Origin: Bacillota bacterium
GTDB lineage: Bacteria; Bacillota; Clostridia; Lachnospirales; Cellulosilyticaceae
Assembly (NCBI GenBank): GCA_023393125.1
Contig: JAEWMQ010000101.1
Span: 1-64,000, forward strand
DNA length: 64,000 bases
Reading direction: 5' to 3'
The notes beneath the pieces were generated by a model, which saw only the letters and a program-made list of their open reading frames with translations, ran no database searches and was not told the origin of the DNA. Of the stretch, positions 27,194-36,050 are shown piece after piece (the stretch's first letter is position 1; each line of letters opens with the position of its first letter). Both the position numbers and the translations under genes were made by a program.

Positions 27194-27268
27194 GTCTCTA
27201 TAGTAACAGTACCATATAGAGACACTCCTAAAGAATTAGGGTGTATACCCTTATTATGCACCCTAATT
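27194..27268 (+). terminator. Two hairpins after the first sugar kinase
   Basis: GTCTCTATA/TATAGAGAC (27194-27202/27215-27223) and AATTAGGGTG/CACCCTAATT (27234-27243/27259-27268). Neither is followed by a long T run, so they may act as processing or weak termination signals. The remaining intergenic DNA to 27498 holds only the SD of the next gene. Confidence 0.5.
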
Positions 27269-27498
27269 ATGACAAACGATTAAAACACAAAAAATCAAAT
27301 GTGGCTTTAGTCGTATTTTTTTTGACAATAATTAGTCAATGTGGCACTAAAACAAGATAAAATGAATAGCCAATGGAATAATCTTTATAGTAACGAACAT
27401 GTTTTAAGATATTGAAGGACTAGACATCATCGTACCTAAAATATAAAAGTTAGTGAACTATAAACTATTACCAATATAAAAAAATAGGAGGACGTAAA

Positions 27499-28443
27499 AT
27501 GTCAAAAGTAATTTTGGTAGGGGAACCTATGGCATTATTTATTGCAGAAACAGAAGGCACTTTAGATACAGTAACAAGTTTTACAAGATCAGCTGCAGGG
27601 GCTGAAATGAATGTAGCCATTGGTCTAAAAAGACTTGAACATGAAGTATGTTACATCACCAAATTAGGGAAGGATCCATTCGGTAAATACTTAATTGATT
27701 TCTTAAAAGGTGAAGGCATTGATACAAGTTTTATTTGTTTCGATGATCATTATCCAACAGCTTTCCAGCTTAAAGGGAAAACTTCAGTTGGAGATCCAGA
27801 CGTAGCTTACTATCGTAATGGTTCTGCGGCTTCTAACTTAAAAGTGGATGATGTAGATGAAATTGATATGTGTGGTTTTAATCACTTCCACTTAACAGGC
27901 ATTTTCCCAGCTATTTCAGATATTTCAAGAGCTACATTACTTTATCTTATAGAGAAGGCAAAAAACAATGGCTTAACAACTTCATTTGATCCGAACTTAA
28001 GACTAAGCTTATGGAAAGATTCAACTGATATGGTAGCTACTATTAATAAAATTGCATTTAGATGTGATACAGTACTTCCAGGTATTTCAGAAGGGAAAAT
28101 CTTAACTGGCTTTGATAATGAAAAAGATATTGCAGATTTCTATTTAAGCCATGGTGTACAAAATGTGGTTATTAAGATGGGACCAAAAGGCGCATATGTA
28201 AAGACTCAAACAGAGGAAGCATACATCGATGGTTACCACGTTGAGAAAGTAATCGATACAGTAGGCGCAGGAGATGGTTTTGCTGTTGGCTTCATCAGTG
28301 GACTTTTAGAAAACAAGGATGTAAGCGAATGTGCAGATAGAGCGAATGCTATTGGTGCACTTCAAGTGATGCATAAGGGAGACAATGAAGGTCTGCCAAC
28401 AAGAGAACAGTTATTTGGGTTTATGGAGAAAAAATCTTTATAA
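27499..28443 (+). CDS. PfkB-family sugar kinase, probable second KDG kinase
   Basis: 314 aa. Start ILVGEPMALFIAETEG, AAGAEMNVAIGLKRLEHEV, GKDPFGKYLIDFLKGEGIDTSF, SFDPNLRLSLW, and the catalytic loop DTVGAGDGFAVGFISGLL. The AEMNVAIGL and DPNLR motifs agree with KDG kinases. It differs clearly from 26122-27147, where the loop is DRVGGGDSFGGG, so the pair is not a recent duplication. AGGAGG lies upstream. The substrate could be another keto-deoxy sugar acid or a hexose. Confidence 0.82.
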   Translation: MSKVILVGEPMALFIAETEGTLDTVTSFTRSAAGAEMNVAIGLKRLEHEVCYITKLGKDPFGKYLIDFLKGEGIDTSFICFDDHYPTAFQLKGKTSVGDPDVAYYRNGSAASNLKVDDVDEIDMCGFNHFHLTGIFPAISDISRATLLYLIEKAKNNGLTTSFDPNLRLSLWKDSTDMVATINKIAFRCDTVLPGISEGKILTGFDNEKDIADFYLSHGVQNVVIKMGPKGAYVKTQTEEAYIDGYHVEKVIDTVGAGDGFAVGFISGLLENKDVSECADRANAIGALQVMHKGDNEGLPTREQLFGFMEKKSL

Positions 28444-28523
28444 GACTTTTACTTTTCGACAGGGTAAATCATAAAGAATCTCTTAGACATATAGTAGTAG
28501 TAGTAGTAATTGATATAACAGTA

Positions 28524-28580
28524 AGTAAAAAGTCTCTTTATTTTAGAACAAGTCATTCTAAAATAAAGAGACTTTTTACT
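28524..28580. terminator. Perfect 25-bp palindrome terminator
   Basis: Arms 28524-28548 and 28556-28580 are exactly complementary with a 7-base loop, and the arm ends supply A and T runs on both strands. It follows the second sugar kinase. Confidence 0.8.
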
Positions 28581-28694
28581 GCCTAGTGGCAAAAAAGGAT
28601 AAGCATTGTTGACAGTATAAAGAAGGATAACTAAACTGGTATTAATAATATAGTTGAAGTGTTATAAACTAAAAAGAAAAAGTGAGGATAATTC

Positions 28695-28979
28695 ATGAAG
28701 ATAGCAACAATGATAGTAGGATACTTACTATTAATAAATATTCTAGGTTGTTTAAGTATGTGGTTAGACAAGAAGAAAGCCCGAGAAGGTAAATATCGTA
28801 TTTCTGAAAAAGCTTTATTTACAATAGCTATTTTAGGAGGAAGTATCGGGAGTATTATAGGCATGAAAAAGTTCAGACATAAAACAAAACACTGGTACTT
28901 TAAATATGGTATGCCAGCAATTCTTATGCTACAAATTGTAGTAGTACTTTATTTAAATTTAATATATGTAAAATTATAA
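28695..28979 (+). CDS. DUF1294 family small membrane protein
   Basis: 94 aa. NILGCLSMWLDKKKAREGKYRISEKALFTIAILGGSIGSIIGMKKFRHKTKHWYF is the DUF1294 pattern, with helices at about 5-20, 38-56 and 73-90. The family is widespread and of unknown function. AGTGAGG lies upstream. It stands alone ahead of the rhomboid gene. Confidence 0.88.
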   Translation: MKIATMIVGYLLLINILGCLSMWLDKKKAREGKYRISEKALFTIAILGGSIGSIIGMKKFRHKTKHWYFKYGMPAILMLQIVVVLYLNLIYVKL

Positions 28980-29105
28980 GTAGTAAGTAATACCTACAAA
29001 AGGTAAAATCAATGCAAGTAAAAATATAAATTTTCAGAAAAATGTATAATGTGGGTTGCTTATTTGATATAATGAGAGAAAAATTTAGATTTGAAAGGAA
29101 TCTAT

Positions 29106-29696
29106 ATGAAAAAATTAAGAAGGTTTACATATAACAATATTGTTACCATTTCCATTTCCATAGTTTTTATATTAGTCTATGTAGTAAATACATGTGTGGG
29201 CGATCATGCGGTTTTTAATTCATTATCCGGTAGTGGGTTTAGGAAGTTAAACGGACAGGTATACAGAATATTTACCGCTTCTTTTTTGCATGCTAGTTTA
29301 TTGCATCTAGTTGCAAATATAGGCGCTTTAATATGTGTTGGGAGCTTTCTTGAGAAAAGATTAGGTTCACTTAAAATGTTGTTGATTTATGCCTCATCCG
29401 ATATTGTGGCAAGTCTTTTGTTTTATGGTTATATGAATGAATGTACAAATGGGAACGGTTCTTCAATTGCAATTTATGCCATGTTTGCCCTGCTTCTAGT
29501 GTTATGGCTCAGGTACCCCAATGAATTTTTGTTTTCATGGCATAATCCTGCATTTATATATATTATGGTATATTTTTTTGTGGGTAGTTTTGTAAGTGGT
29601 AATTATACGACAATTATTATACATGCATTTAGTTTTGTTACAGGCTTGGTTGTGAGTATTATATTGTTGAAAGGAAATTTGCTTATAGAGGAATAA
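29106..29696 (+). CDS. Rhomboid-family intramembrane protease
   Basis: 196 aa from ATG 29106 (AAAGGAA upstream); the frame is open back to a TTG at 29091, which is unlikely to be used. About six membrane helices. The rhomboid landmarks are TASFLHASLLHLVANIGAL, a serine loop GSSIAIYAM where the standard motif is GASGAIFGL, and the late helix histidine in IIIHAFSFVTGL. Ser and His of the dyad are therefore kept, though the Gly after the serine is replaced. Substrate unknown. Confidence 0.8.
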   Translation: MKKLRRFTYNNIVTISISIVFILVYVVNTCVGDHAVFNSLSGSGFRKLNGQVYRIFTASFLHASLLHLVANIGALICVGSFLEKRLGSLKMLLIYASSDIVASLLFYGYMNECTNGNGSSIAIYAMFALLLVLWLRYPNEFLFSWHNPAFIYIMVYFFVGSFVSGNYTTIIIHAFSFVTGLVVSIILLKGNLLIEE

Positions 29697-29786
29697 CATT
29701 CATCCACAAGATAATGGTTAGTTTTATTAAATTTATATGTATACAAAATCGTAAGTGGCGAATAATACCTACAAGAGGTGATTTTA

Positions 29787-30050
29787 ATGCAAGATAAAAA
29801 AGACACATTAGGAAAATACAAAAAAGATGTACAAAATATAGCACATCATGTAATGGATGATGCTGAGAACCTAGGTCATAAAGCATTAGATGGCATTGAA
29901 GACCTAGGATACAAAGCTCTTGCAGGAAGTGAATATCTTGGCCAAAAAGCAACTGAGGGTGTAGAAGCTGTGAAAAAAGGTGCTGAAAAGGTTATTGATA
30001 AAACAATGCAGGGTATAGACAATCTTGAAAATAAAATGAAACGCAGATAG
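29787..30050 (+). CDS. Small amphipathic 11-residue-repeat protein
   Basis: 87 aa from ATG 29787, chosen because AGAGGTGA (29775-29782) is spaced for it and not for the GTG at 29778. It has no hydrophobic helix, is highly charged, and contains three clear 11-residue units: ENLGHKALDGI, EDLGYKALAGS, EYLGQKATEGV, then a weaker EAVKKGAEKVI. This resembles the 11-mer helices of LEA group 3 proteins and synucleins that fold on membranes. No enzymatic motif. It lies between a rhomboid protease and an AraC regulator. Confidence 0.72.
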   Translation: MQDKKDTLGKYKKDVQNIAHHVMDDAENLGHKALDGIEDLGYKALAGSEYLGQKATEGVEAVKKGAEKVIDKTMQGIDNLENKMKRR

Positions 30051-30148
30051 TAAAATAATTAAGACTGTATTAAGTAGTAAAGCAAAGATGACACGTAGTA
30101 AATAATATATGAAGAGAGATACAAAGCTAGGTAAAATATAGTGAACAA

Positions 30149-30199
30149 AAAATAGACATAGCCATGAATGTATAAACATTTAAAGGCTATGTCTATTTT
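30149..30199. terminator. Bidirectional terminator
   Basis: 15-bp stem 30149-30163/30185-30199 with A and T runs on both sides, between the repeat protein (forward) and the AraC gene (reverse). Confidence 0.8.
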
Positions 30200-30295
30200 C
30201 GTGTATAAAGTAAATGTATAGCTAACCCTTCTCATTTTCTCTTAATGGTTATCATCTTAGATTTTAAATATATAAATATAAGATAAGGTTAAGGT

Positions 30296-30967
30296 CTATT
30301 TGGTACTAGAAGCACGGTATTTAGAAGGGGCTATTCCAGTCATTTTCTTAAAGGTTTTACAAAAGTTACTTTGATCACAAAAGCCTAATAAAGTAGCGAT
30401 TTCTAAAATGCTATAGTTGGTACTAGTAAGTAGTATTTGCGCACGTTCAATTTTGATTTTTTTATTATAGTTCATGATAGACATGCCTAAAGCATCTTTA
30501 AAACACTGACACATATATCCTATAGAGAGGTTAACGGCAGCTGCCATATCTGATAAGACAATTTTATCTTCTATATGTAAATAGAGATAACTAATCATTT
30601 GGTTAATCATAGTATGTCCAGTAGCCTCTAAAGAGTGTATAAGAATATCAAAATAAGAATGAATCATTTTGCACTCAAGATCTTGTAGTTCAGTAAGAGT
30701 GGAAAGCAGCTGTATAGATTTATAGTACTTATTATAAACAGGATGAAGATACTGCTTGGAAATCCCATTTTTTATAATTTCTCTAGTGTATAGCACATTC
30801 CATATTAATAAGTCATTACGTTTAGTAGAGACTGGTAAGCTATCTTGAATTTCCCATGTGTGTTTTTGTCTTACTAGCTTTAATAACTTTTCTTTATCTC
30901 TTGTCTCCATAATAAGAGAGACCTCCAGATTAAAGAAGTAATCATCAGAAACAAATATATCTCTCAT
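30296..30967 (-). CDS. AraC-family transcriptional regulator
   Basis: 223 aa. The N-terminal region (about 1-120) is not a recognised cupin and resembles the ligand-free part of short AraC proteins. The C-terminal domain has DMAAAVNLSIGYMCQCFKDALG and EIATLLGFCDQSNFCKTFKKMTGIAPSKYR, the two AraC helix-turn-helix units. AGGAAGG lies before the ATG. It is divergent from the GH13 amylase gene across 191 bp, so it is a candidate regulator of that gene. Confidence 0.88.
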   Translation of the reverse strand: MRDIFVSDDYFFNLEVSLIMETRDKEKLLKLVRQKHTWEIQDSLPVSTKRNDLLIWNVLYTREIIKNGISKQYLHPVYNKYYKSIQLLSTLTELQDLECKMIHSYFDILIHSLEATGHTMINQMISYLYLHIEDKIVLSDMAAAVNLSIGYMCQCFKDALGMSIMNYNKKIKIERAQILLTSTNYSILEIATLLGFCDQSNFCKTFKKMTGIAPSKYRASSTK

Positions 30968-31158
30968 TTTTCCTTCCTTTACTTAGGTATAGTTTTGGGT
31001 TAAAGGTAATTTTGTGAATCAATCTATAAGTTATATATACTTTAGTATACACTTTTTAAGTTGAATGAAAAAGAAACAAATTATATAAATTATAGACAAA
31101 AATTTAAAGATTACTTTGCTATAATCAAATCAAAATCAAGCTAATCGGGGGAAAAGAA

Positions 31159-32880
31159 ATGAATAAATATGCTATTTACCATACAACAGATATACCTTAT
31201 GCCTATGGCAAAGATAAAGATACGTTAGCACTTCGTTTAAGAGCAGCAAGAGGAGATTTGAAAGAATGTAATGTGTACTTTAGAGACCGCTATGATGATT
31301 ATGGTCAGTTCCAAAAGGAACCATTAGAGCTTTATACAAGCACAGAACTTTTTGATTTTTGGAGTGTAGATATCTCTTGCTTTAGAAATAGATATAAATA
31401 CTTCTTCGAGATGATAGATACTGAAGGCAAGAAAGCTTTTCTAGATGAGAGAGGTCAGGAGGAGGTGGACTCCTTTGAGTATTTGACACCATTCCAATAT
31501 GCTTACATTTGCCAAGGAGATTTATATGAAGAGGAAGAGTGGTTACAGCAGGCCGTAGTATATCAAATCTTTGTTGATAGGTTTGATAATGGCGATGCAA
31601 CTATTAATCCAGAAAATACCTTGCCTTGGGGAAGTAAAGTTGGACTTAGAACTATGTTTGGAGGAGATTTAAGAGGGATTATTAATCATTTAGAGTATCT
31701 AGAGGATTTAGGTGTGAATCTTTTATATTTAACGCCAATCTTTGAATCTAATTCAAATCATAAATATAATACTAAGGACTATTATAAAATTGATCCTCAG
31801 TTTGGGGATGTAGAAATTGCTAAAGAATTAGTAAGAAAGTGTCATGAACGTGGCATAAAAGTTGTTTTTGATGCTGTGTTTAATCATTCAGGAGATGACT
31901 TTTTTGCTTTTAAAGATGTTATAGAAAAGGGAGAGGCTTCACCTTATAAGGACTGGTATCATATAGATAGCTTGCCTATCGATCAAGAAGAAGTGAATTA
32001 TTATACCTTTGGGACCTCTCATAAAAAGATGCCTAAGTTTCAAATACATAATCCAGAAGTAGAAGCTTATCTTTTAAAGGTAGCAAAATACTGGATAGAA
32101 GAAGTGGATATAGATGGGTGGAGATTAGATGTTTGTGATGAAGTGGACCATGAATTCTGGAAGGTATTTAGAAAAGTAGTTAAATCTGTTAAAAAGGATG
32201 CCATCGTTATAGGTGAAATTATGCATGAAGCTGCCTCTTTCCTAAAAGGAGATGAGTTAGATGGTATTATGAACTATCCTTTCAAATGGGCAGTAACAGA
32301 TTTCTTTGCTAAAAGAAGTATTAGTGTAGAACGTTTTGATCACATTTTATCTGAAAATAGGGCTATTTATATGGAGAGCATTACAAGACAACTTTGGAAT
32401 CTTTGTGACAGTCATGATACAAAACGTTTTTTAACAGAAGCGGATAATGATAAGAAACGTATGCAATTAATGCTTGCCTTTCAATTTACTTATATTGGTG
32501 TACCTTATATTTATTATGGGGATGAAATAGGTTTAACGGGTAGCAATGACCCAGAATGTAGAAAATGTATGGAATGGGATACTAAGAAACAAGACCAGGA
32601 GCTTTTAAACTTTTACAAACAAATGATTAGATTAAGAAAAGCACATTCTGCACTTCAGGTGGGAGACTACAAAACTATCATTTGTGAAAGCAATTGTTTA
32701 GGTTTTACAAGAACAAAAGGCTTAGAAAGTATTTTAGTGCTTATTAATAATAGTGATAAACCTGAGGAGATAAATTTGCCTAAAGAAATAAAAGGAGTAG
32801 ACCTTTTAATAGAAAAAGAAGTTAAACTAACTTCAACAATTACTTTACCACCTATGACAGTCCAAATAATCAAACTATAG
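31159..32880 (+). CDS. Cytoplasmic GH13 alpha-glucan hydrolase (cyclomaltodextrinase / neopullulanase type)
   Basis: 573 aa, no signal peptide. The N-terminal 120 residues look like a CBM34-type beta domain (LRLRAARGDLKECNVYFRDRYDDYG). GH13 regions follow: VVYQIFVDRFDNGD, VVFDAVFNHSG, DGWRLDVCDEV with nucleophile Asp324, VIGEIMHEA with acid/base Glu353, and NLCDSHDTKRF with Asp420. The layout matches maltogenic amylase/cyclomaltodextrinase enzymes acting on imported maltodextrins. GGGGGAA precedes the ATG, and a TATAAT lies at 31120-31125. It links functionally to the maltodextrin locus at 43338-51954. Confidence 0.9.
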   Translation: MNKYAIYHTTDIPYAYGKDKDTLALRLRAARGDLKECNVYFRDRYDDYGQFQKEPLELYTSTELFDFWSVDISCFRNRYKYFFEMIDTEGKKAFLDERGQEEVDSFEYLTPFQYAYICQGDLYEEEEWLQQAVVYQIFVDRFDNGDATINPENTLPWGSKVGLRTMFGGDLRGIINHLEYLEDLGVNLLYLTPIFESNSNHKYNTKDYYKIDPQFGDVEIAKELVRKCHERGIKVVFDAVFNHSGDDFFAFKDVIEKGEASPYKDWYHIDSLPIDQEEVNYYTFGTSHKKMPKFQIHNPEVEAYLLKVAKYWIEEVDIDGWRLDVCDEVDHEFWKVFRKVVKSVKKDAIVIGEIMHEAASFLKGDELDGIMNYPFKWAVTDFFAKRSISVERFDHILSENRAIYMESITRQLWNLCDSHDTKRFLTEADNDKKRMQLMLAFQFTYIGVPYIYYGDEIGLTGSNDPECRKCMEWDTKKQDQELLNFYKQMIRLRKAHSALQVGDYKTIICESNCLGFTRTKGLESILVLINNSDKPEEINLPKEIKGVDLLIEKEVKLTSTITLPPMTVQIIKL

Positions 32881-32898
32881 TAGCCTATAGTAGCCTGT

Positions 32899-32970
32899 AG
32901 GGACGGTTCTTTAAATGACGCTAATGAAATAGGGACAGGTCTTAAAAATTAATTTTTAAGACCTGTCCCT
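32899..32970. repeat. REP words with a 40-bp perfect palindrome
   Basis: AGGGACGGTTCT at 32899-32910 is followed by a perfect palindrome at 32931-32970 whose arms begin with AGGGACAGGTCTTA. It lies between convergent genes and probably also terminates them. It belongs to the REP family tied to the RAYT gene at 57519. Confidence 0.8.
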
Positions 32971-32976
32971 ATAGTG

Positions 32977-33948
32977 TTATATAAGAGAGATAGTTTCATC
33001 TAAGCCAAGCATAATATTCATATTTTGAATAGCAGCGCCAGAAGCGCCTTTTCCTAGATTATCTAAACGAGTAAGTATTAGAATTTGCTCGTCATTACCG
33101 AAGACAAAGATTTCTGCATTATTTGTACCATTGCATGCAATTGGATTATAGAAATTTTCATCTAAGCATTGAGAAGGATTAAAGGGCATTACTTTTACAA
33201 AGTTTTGGCCTTTATAGTGGTTAGCTAAGTAACTATGTACATCAAGTGGTGTGACTTTTTTATCTAGCAATCTTGTATGAATCTGAGTGGCTACTGCTAA
33301 GCCTTGATAGTAATCAGCTATAATAGGTGAAAAAATAGGTGCATAGGTGAGACCTACTTTTTGCTGCATTTCTGGCACATGTTTATGATGAAGTCCTAAA
33401 GCATAATGTCTAGGGGTACTATAGGTAGGGTAAAGCTCATCTTTTTGAGGATCAGTATACTCTAGTATAGCTGATTTTCCCGCGCCACTATAGCCAGATA
33501 TACCATGAGAAGCAATAGGATAATCTGCTGGAATAATGTCAGATTGTACAAGTGGATATAAAGGTAAAATAAAAGCACTTGCATAACAACCAGGTACAGT
33601 AGTGCGTGTAGAATGGCTAATAGCAGATCTTGCATCAGTACTTAGTTCAGGAATACCATACGTCCATTCTGAGTGAGTACGGTGTGCAGTACTAGCATCA
33701 ATGATTTTGGTATGTGTGTTAGAAGGATCAATCATTGAAACTGCCTCTATAGAAGCTGCATCAGGAAGACAAAGAAAAACGATATCAGCAGCATTAATTA
33801 TTTCTTTACGGGCAATAGGATCTTTTCTTTTATGCTCTTCAATTTTCAGAATATTAATACAGGGGTGATGTTGTAAACATTCATTTATTTTGAGGCCAGT
33901 TGTACCAGCTTGACCATCCACATAGACATTAAATTTTTGTATAGGCAT
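32977..33948 (-). CDS. argC: N-acetyl-gamma-glutamyl-phosphate reductase, type 2
   Basis: 323 aa. VYVDGQAGTTGLKINECL nucleotide-binding start, VFLCLPDAAS, DASTAHRTHSEWTYGIPEL, catalytic Cys in TVPGCYASAF, and HGISGYSGAGKS; the short length and TTGLKI motif indicate the type 2 subfamily. It reduces N-acetylglutamyl phosphate to the semialdehyde in arginine synthesis. No other arg gene is adjacent. AGGAG precedes the ATG. TGAATA-type motifs in the leader could be ArgR sites. Confidence 0.93.
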   Translation of the reverse strand: MPIQKFNVYVDGQAGTTGLKINECLQHHPCINILKIEEHKRKDPIARKEIINAADIVFLCLPDAASIEAVSMIDPSNTHTKIIDASTAHRTHSEWTYGIPELSTDARSAISHSTRTTVPGCYASAFILPLYPLVQSDIIPADYPIASHGISGYSGAGKSAILEYTDPQKDELYPTYSTPRHYALGLHHKHVPEMQQKVGLTYAPIFSPIIADYYQGLAVATQIHTRLLDKKVTPLDVHSYLANHYKGQNFVKVMPFNPSQCLDENFYNPIACNGTNNAEIFVFGNDEQILILTRLDNLGKGASGAAIQNMNIMLGLDETISLI

Positions 33949-33961
33949 AATAGTCTCCTTT

Positions 33962-34037
33962 TGAATAAAAATTTATAATATATAATATTTATTCATTATA
34001 TATTATAAAATACGCTATTTCAATTGGAAATATTCAT
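33962..34037. promoter_or_regulatory. Possible ArgR-type operator region of argC
   Basis: Three TGAATA/TATTCA-type half-sites (33962-33975, 33986-33997, 34031-34037) in very AT-rich DNA, 14-89 bases upstream of argC. ARG boxes are built from this kind of word, but AT richness makes chance matches likely. Confidence 0.3.
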
Positions 34038-34127
34038 AAAATAAAATACTATTTATAGCTTGCTTAATGGTACAAACTATAAAGGAGTCTCATAATATAA
34101 TAGAGATAGGGAAGGAGGTTTGTAGCA

Positions 34128-35102
34128 ATGTCAGACTCTACAATGAAGCTTGCTAATTATGAGTTAATAGAGATTCAAAAAGTTGTATATAAATTACCTA
34201 AAGGAGTAGATTTGATAGGGGCCTCAACACTATGGGGGCAAGGAGAAAAGGGGAAGGGAATTACTATTGCAGTTATAGATACTGGCTGTGATATAGAGCA
34301 TATAGAACTTAGAGATAGGATTATAGGTGGAAAAAACTTTACAGATGAGGATGAAGGAAATGCTAATATATATAAGGATTATAATGGGCACGGAACTCAT
34401 GTGTGTGGCATAATTGCTGCAAGCATGAATGGAGTGGGTGTAGTAGGCGTGGCGCCAGAAGCTAATTTAATGATTTTAAAGGCTAGTGATAAAAGAGGAC
34501 TGGCTAAATACAGTTGGATTATTAACGCTATTTATTATGCTATTAATGTCAATGTTGATATCATTTCCTTATCTTTAGGGGGAGAGGTAGATGATGAAAT
34601 GTTACATGAAGCAATTAAGGAAGCTATTAGGCATAACATATTAGTGGTATGTGCAGCAGCAAACGAGAATGTAGAGGGTCTACCTATGGTTTCATATCCG
34701 GCAGACTATGATGAATGTATTTCAGTGGGTTCAGCAGATTATGAAGAGCTTAATAAACAAGTCAAAAGAGAACATCCTCTTGATTTAGTAGCACCTGGAG
34801 TAGACATTTTATCCACTTATCTAAATGGAACCTATGCTAAAATGTCAGGAACATCCATGGCTGTTCCTCATGTAGCGGGGGCTCTTGCTCTGTTATTAAA
34901 TAGTTGTAAAAAGGAGTTTGGTAGAAGACTAACAGAAAGTGAAATGTATGCTCAACTGATTAAACGGACAATTAATTTTGGCTATACACCAGCAGAAATT
35001 GGGAATGGGTGTATTTTTATAACAGCAATGGATTTACTACACAATTGTTATAATAAGACATTAAGTGATTTATGCAAATACAAGAAGGATACTAGCAGAT
35101 AA
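34128..35102 (+). CDS. Intracellular subtilisin-like serine protease (ISP type)
   Basis: 324 aa, no signal peptide. It follows Bacillus IspA closely in layout: short N-terminal propeptide-like segment, Asp51 in AVIDTGCDIEH, His88 in YNGHGTHVCG, oxyanion Asn179 in VVCAAANENVEG, Ser243 in GTSMAVPHVAGALALL. Intracellular subtilisins degrade cytoplasmic protein, often on entry to stationary phase or sporulation. GGGAAGGAGG lies before the ATG. It is divergent from argC and has a 108-bp gap to the esterase downstream. Confidence 0.93.
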   Translation: MSDSTMKLANYELIEIQKVVYKLPKGVDLIGASTLWGQGEKGKGITIAVIDTGCDIEHIELRDRIIGGKNFTDEDEGNANIYKDYNGHGTHVCGIIAASMNGVGVVGVAPEANLMILKASDKRGLAKYSWIINAIYYAINVNVDIISLSLGGEVDDEMLHEAIKEAIRHNILVVCAAANENVEGLPMVSYPADYDECISVGSADYEELNKQVKREHPLDLVAPGVDILSTYLNGTYAKMSGTSMAVPHVAGALALLLNSCKKEFGRRLTESEMYAQLIKRTINFGYTPAEIGNGCIFITAMDLLHNCYNKTLSDLCKYKKDTSR

Positions 35103-35210
35103 GAACATATAAGGGCACATATATTTTTTATGTAAAAGTGATAATATAAAATAAAGATAAAATATTTTATAATGAAATGATAGATACTATTATGAGTAGA
35201 GGTGGATTAG

Positions 35211-36032
35211 ATGCAATACTTTGAGAAAAAAATAACCATAAAAACCGAAGGAGCTTCAGAAAGTACAGCAACATTATTAGCTTATATTCCAGATACACAT
35301 GAAGCCCAAGGAATAGAGCGTATCAGGCCAGCCGTATTAATATTACCAGGTGGTGGATATGCCTATACTTCTGAAAGAGAAGCTGAACCAGTAGCACTTA
35401 AGTTTTTAACTCAAGGCATATGTGCTTTTGTTTTACACTATAGTCCAGCACCAGCGCGTTTTCCTCAATCTTTATGTGAAGCATTAACAGCTATAGGTTA
35501 TATTAGAGAGCATGCAGAGGAATGGAAGATTGATAAAGCTCAAATTGCTGTATGTGGTTTTTCAGCAGGAGGACATTTATGTGCAAGTGTAGGAACATTT
35601 TGGAATAAATCTTTTTTAGATGCCTATATTGGAGCTGATCGTGAAAAGGTTAAACCTAATAAGCTAATCTTGTGTTATCCAGTAATTACAAGTGGTGAAT
35701 TCGCTCACCAAGGTTCTATGAATAATTTATTAGGGGATAATAAAAGTACAGATTTACTAGAATTTGTCTCATTAGAAAAACAAGTCACTAAAGATGTACC
35801 TCCAAGTTTTATATGGCATACTTATGAGGATGGGGCTGTACCAGTTCAAAATGCTTTACTTTTTGCTAGTGCTTTAGTTAAGGAAGATATTCCTGTAGAG
35901 TTACATGTATATAGAAGAGGCGGTCATGGTTTATCTTTAGGTAATCATCTAGTGCAAGGAGATATGCAATACGGAGAAAATCATATATCTAGTGATTGGA
36001 TTGATAAGGCTATAAGATTTATTTTTGATTAG
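35211..36032 (+). CDS. Alpha/beta hydrolase, probable acetyl esterase
   Basis: 273 aa. Oxyanion loop LPGGGYAYTSEREAEP (in place of HGGG), FVLHYSPAPARFPQSLCEALTAIGYIREHAEEW, nucleophile Ser118 in CGFSAGGHLCAS, Asp near HTYEDGAVPVQNALLFASAL, and His in YRRGGHGLSLG. This is the BD-FAE / acetylxylan esterase-like group often found with hemicellulose enzymes. No signal peptide, so it would act on imported oligosaccharides. The ATG lacks a strong SD. Cardiolipin synthase follows 18 bp later. Confidence 0.85.
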   Translation: MQYFEKKITIKTEGASESTATLLAYIPDTHEAQGIERIRPAVLILPGGGYAYTSEREAEPVALKFLTQGICAFVLHYSPAPARFPQSLCEALTAIGYIREHAEEWKIDKAQIAVCGFSAGGHLCASVGTFWNKSFLDAYIGADREKVKPNKLILCYPVITSGEFAHQGSMNNLLGDNKSTDLLEFVSLEKQVTKDVPPSFIWHTYEDGAVPVQNALLFASALVKEDIPVELHVYRRGGHGLSLGNHLVQGDMQYGENHISSDWIDKAIRFIFD

Positions 36033-36050
36033 AAGTAGGAGAAAGTTTAA

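Noticed and set aside
35211..35240. Possible start codon downstream of 35211 for the esterase
   Set aside because: No better SD-start pair was found; the beta-strand at the N-terminus (FEKKITIKTEG) fits the family, so the annotated ATG is kept.
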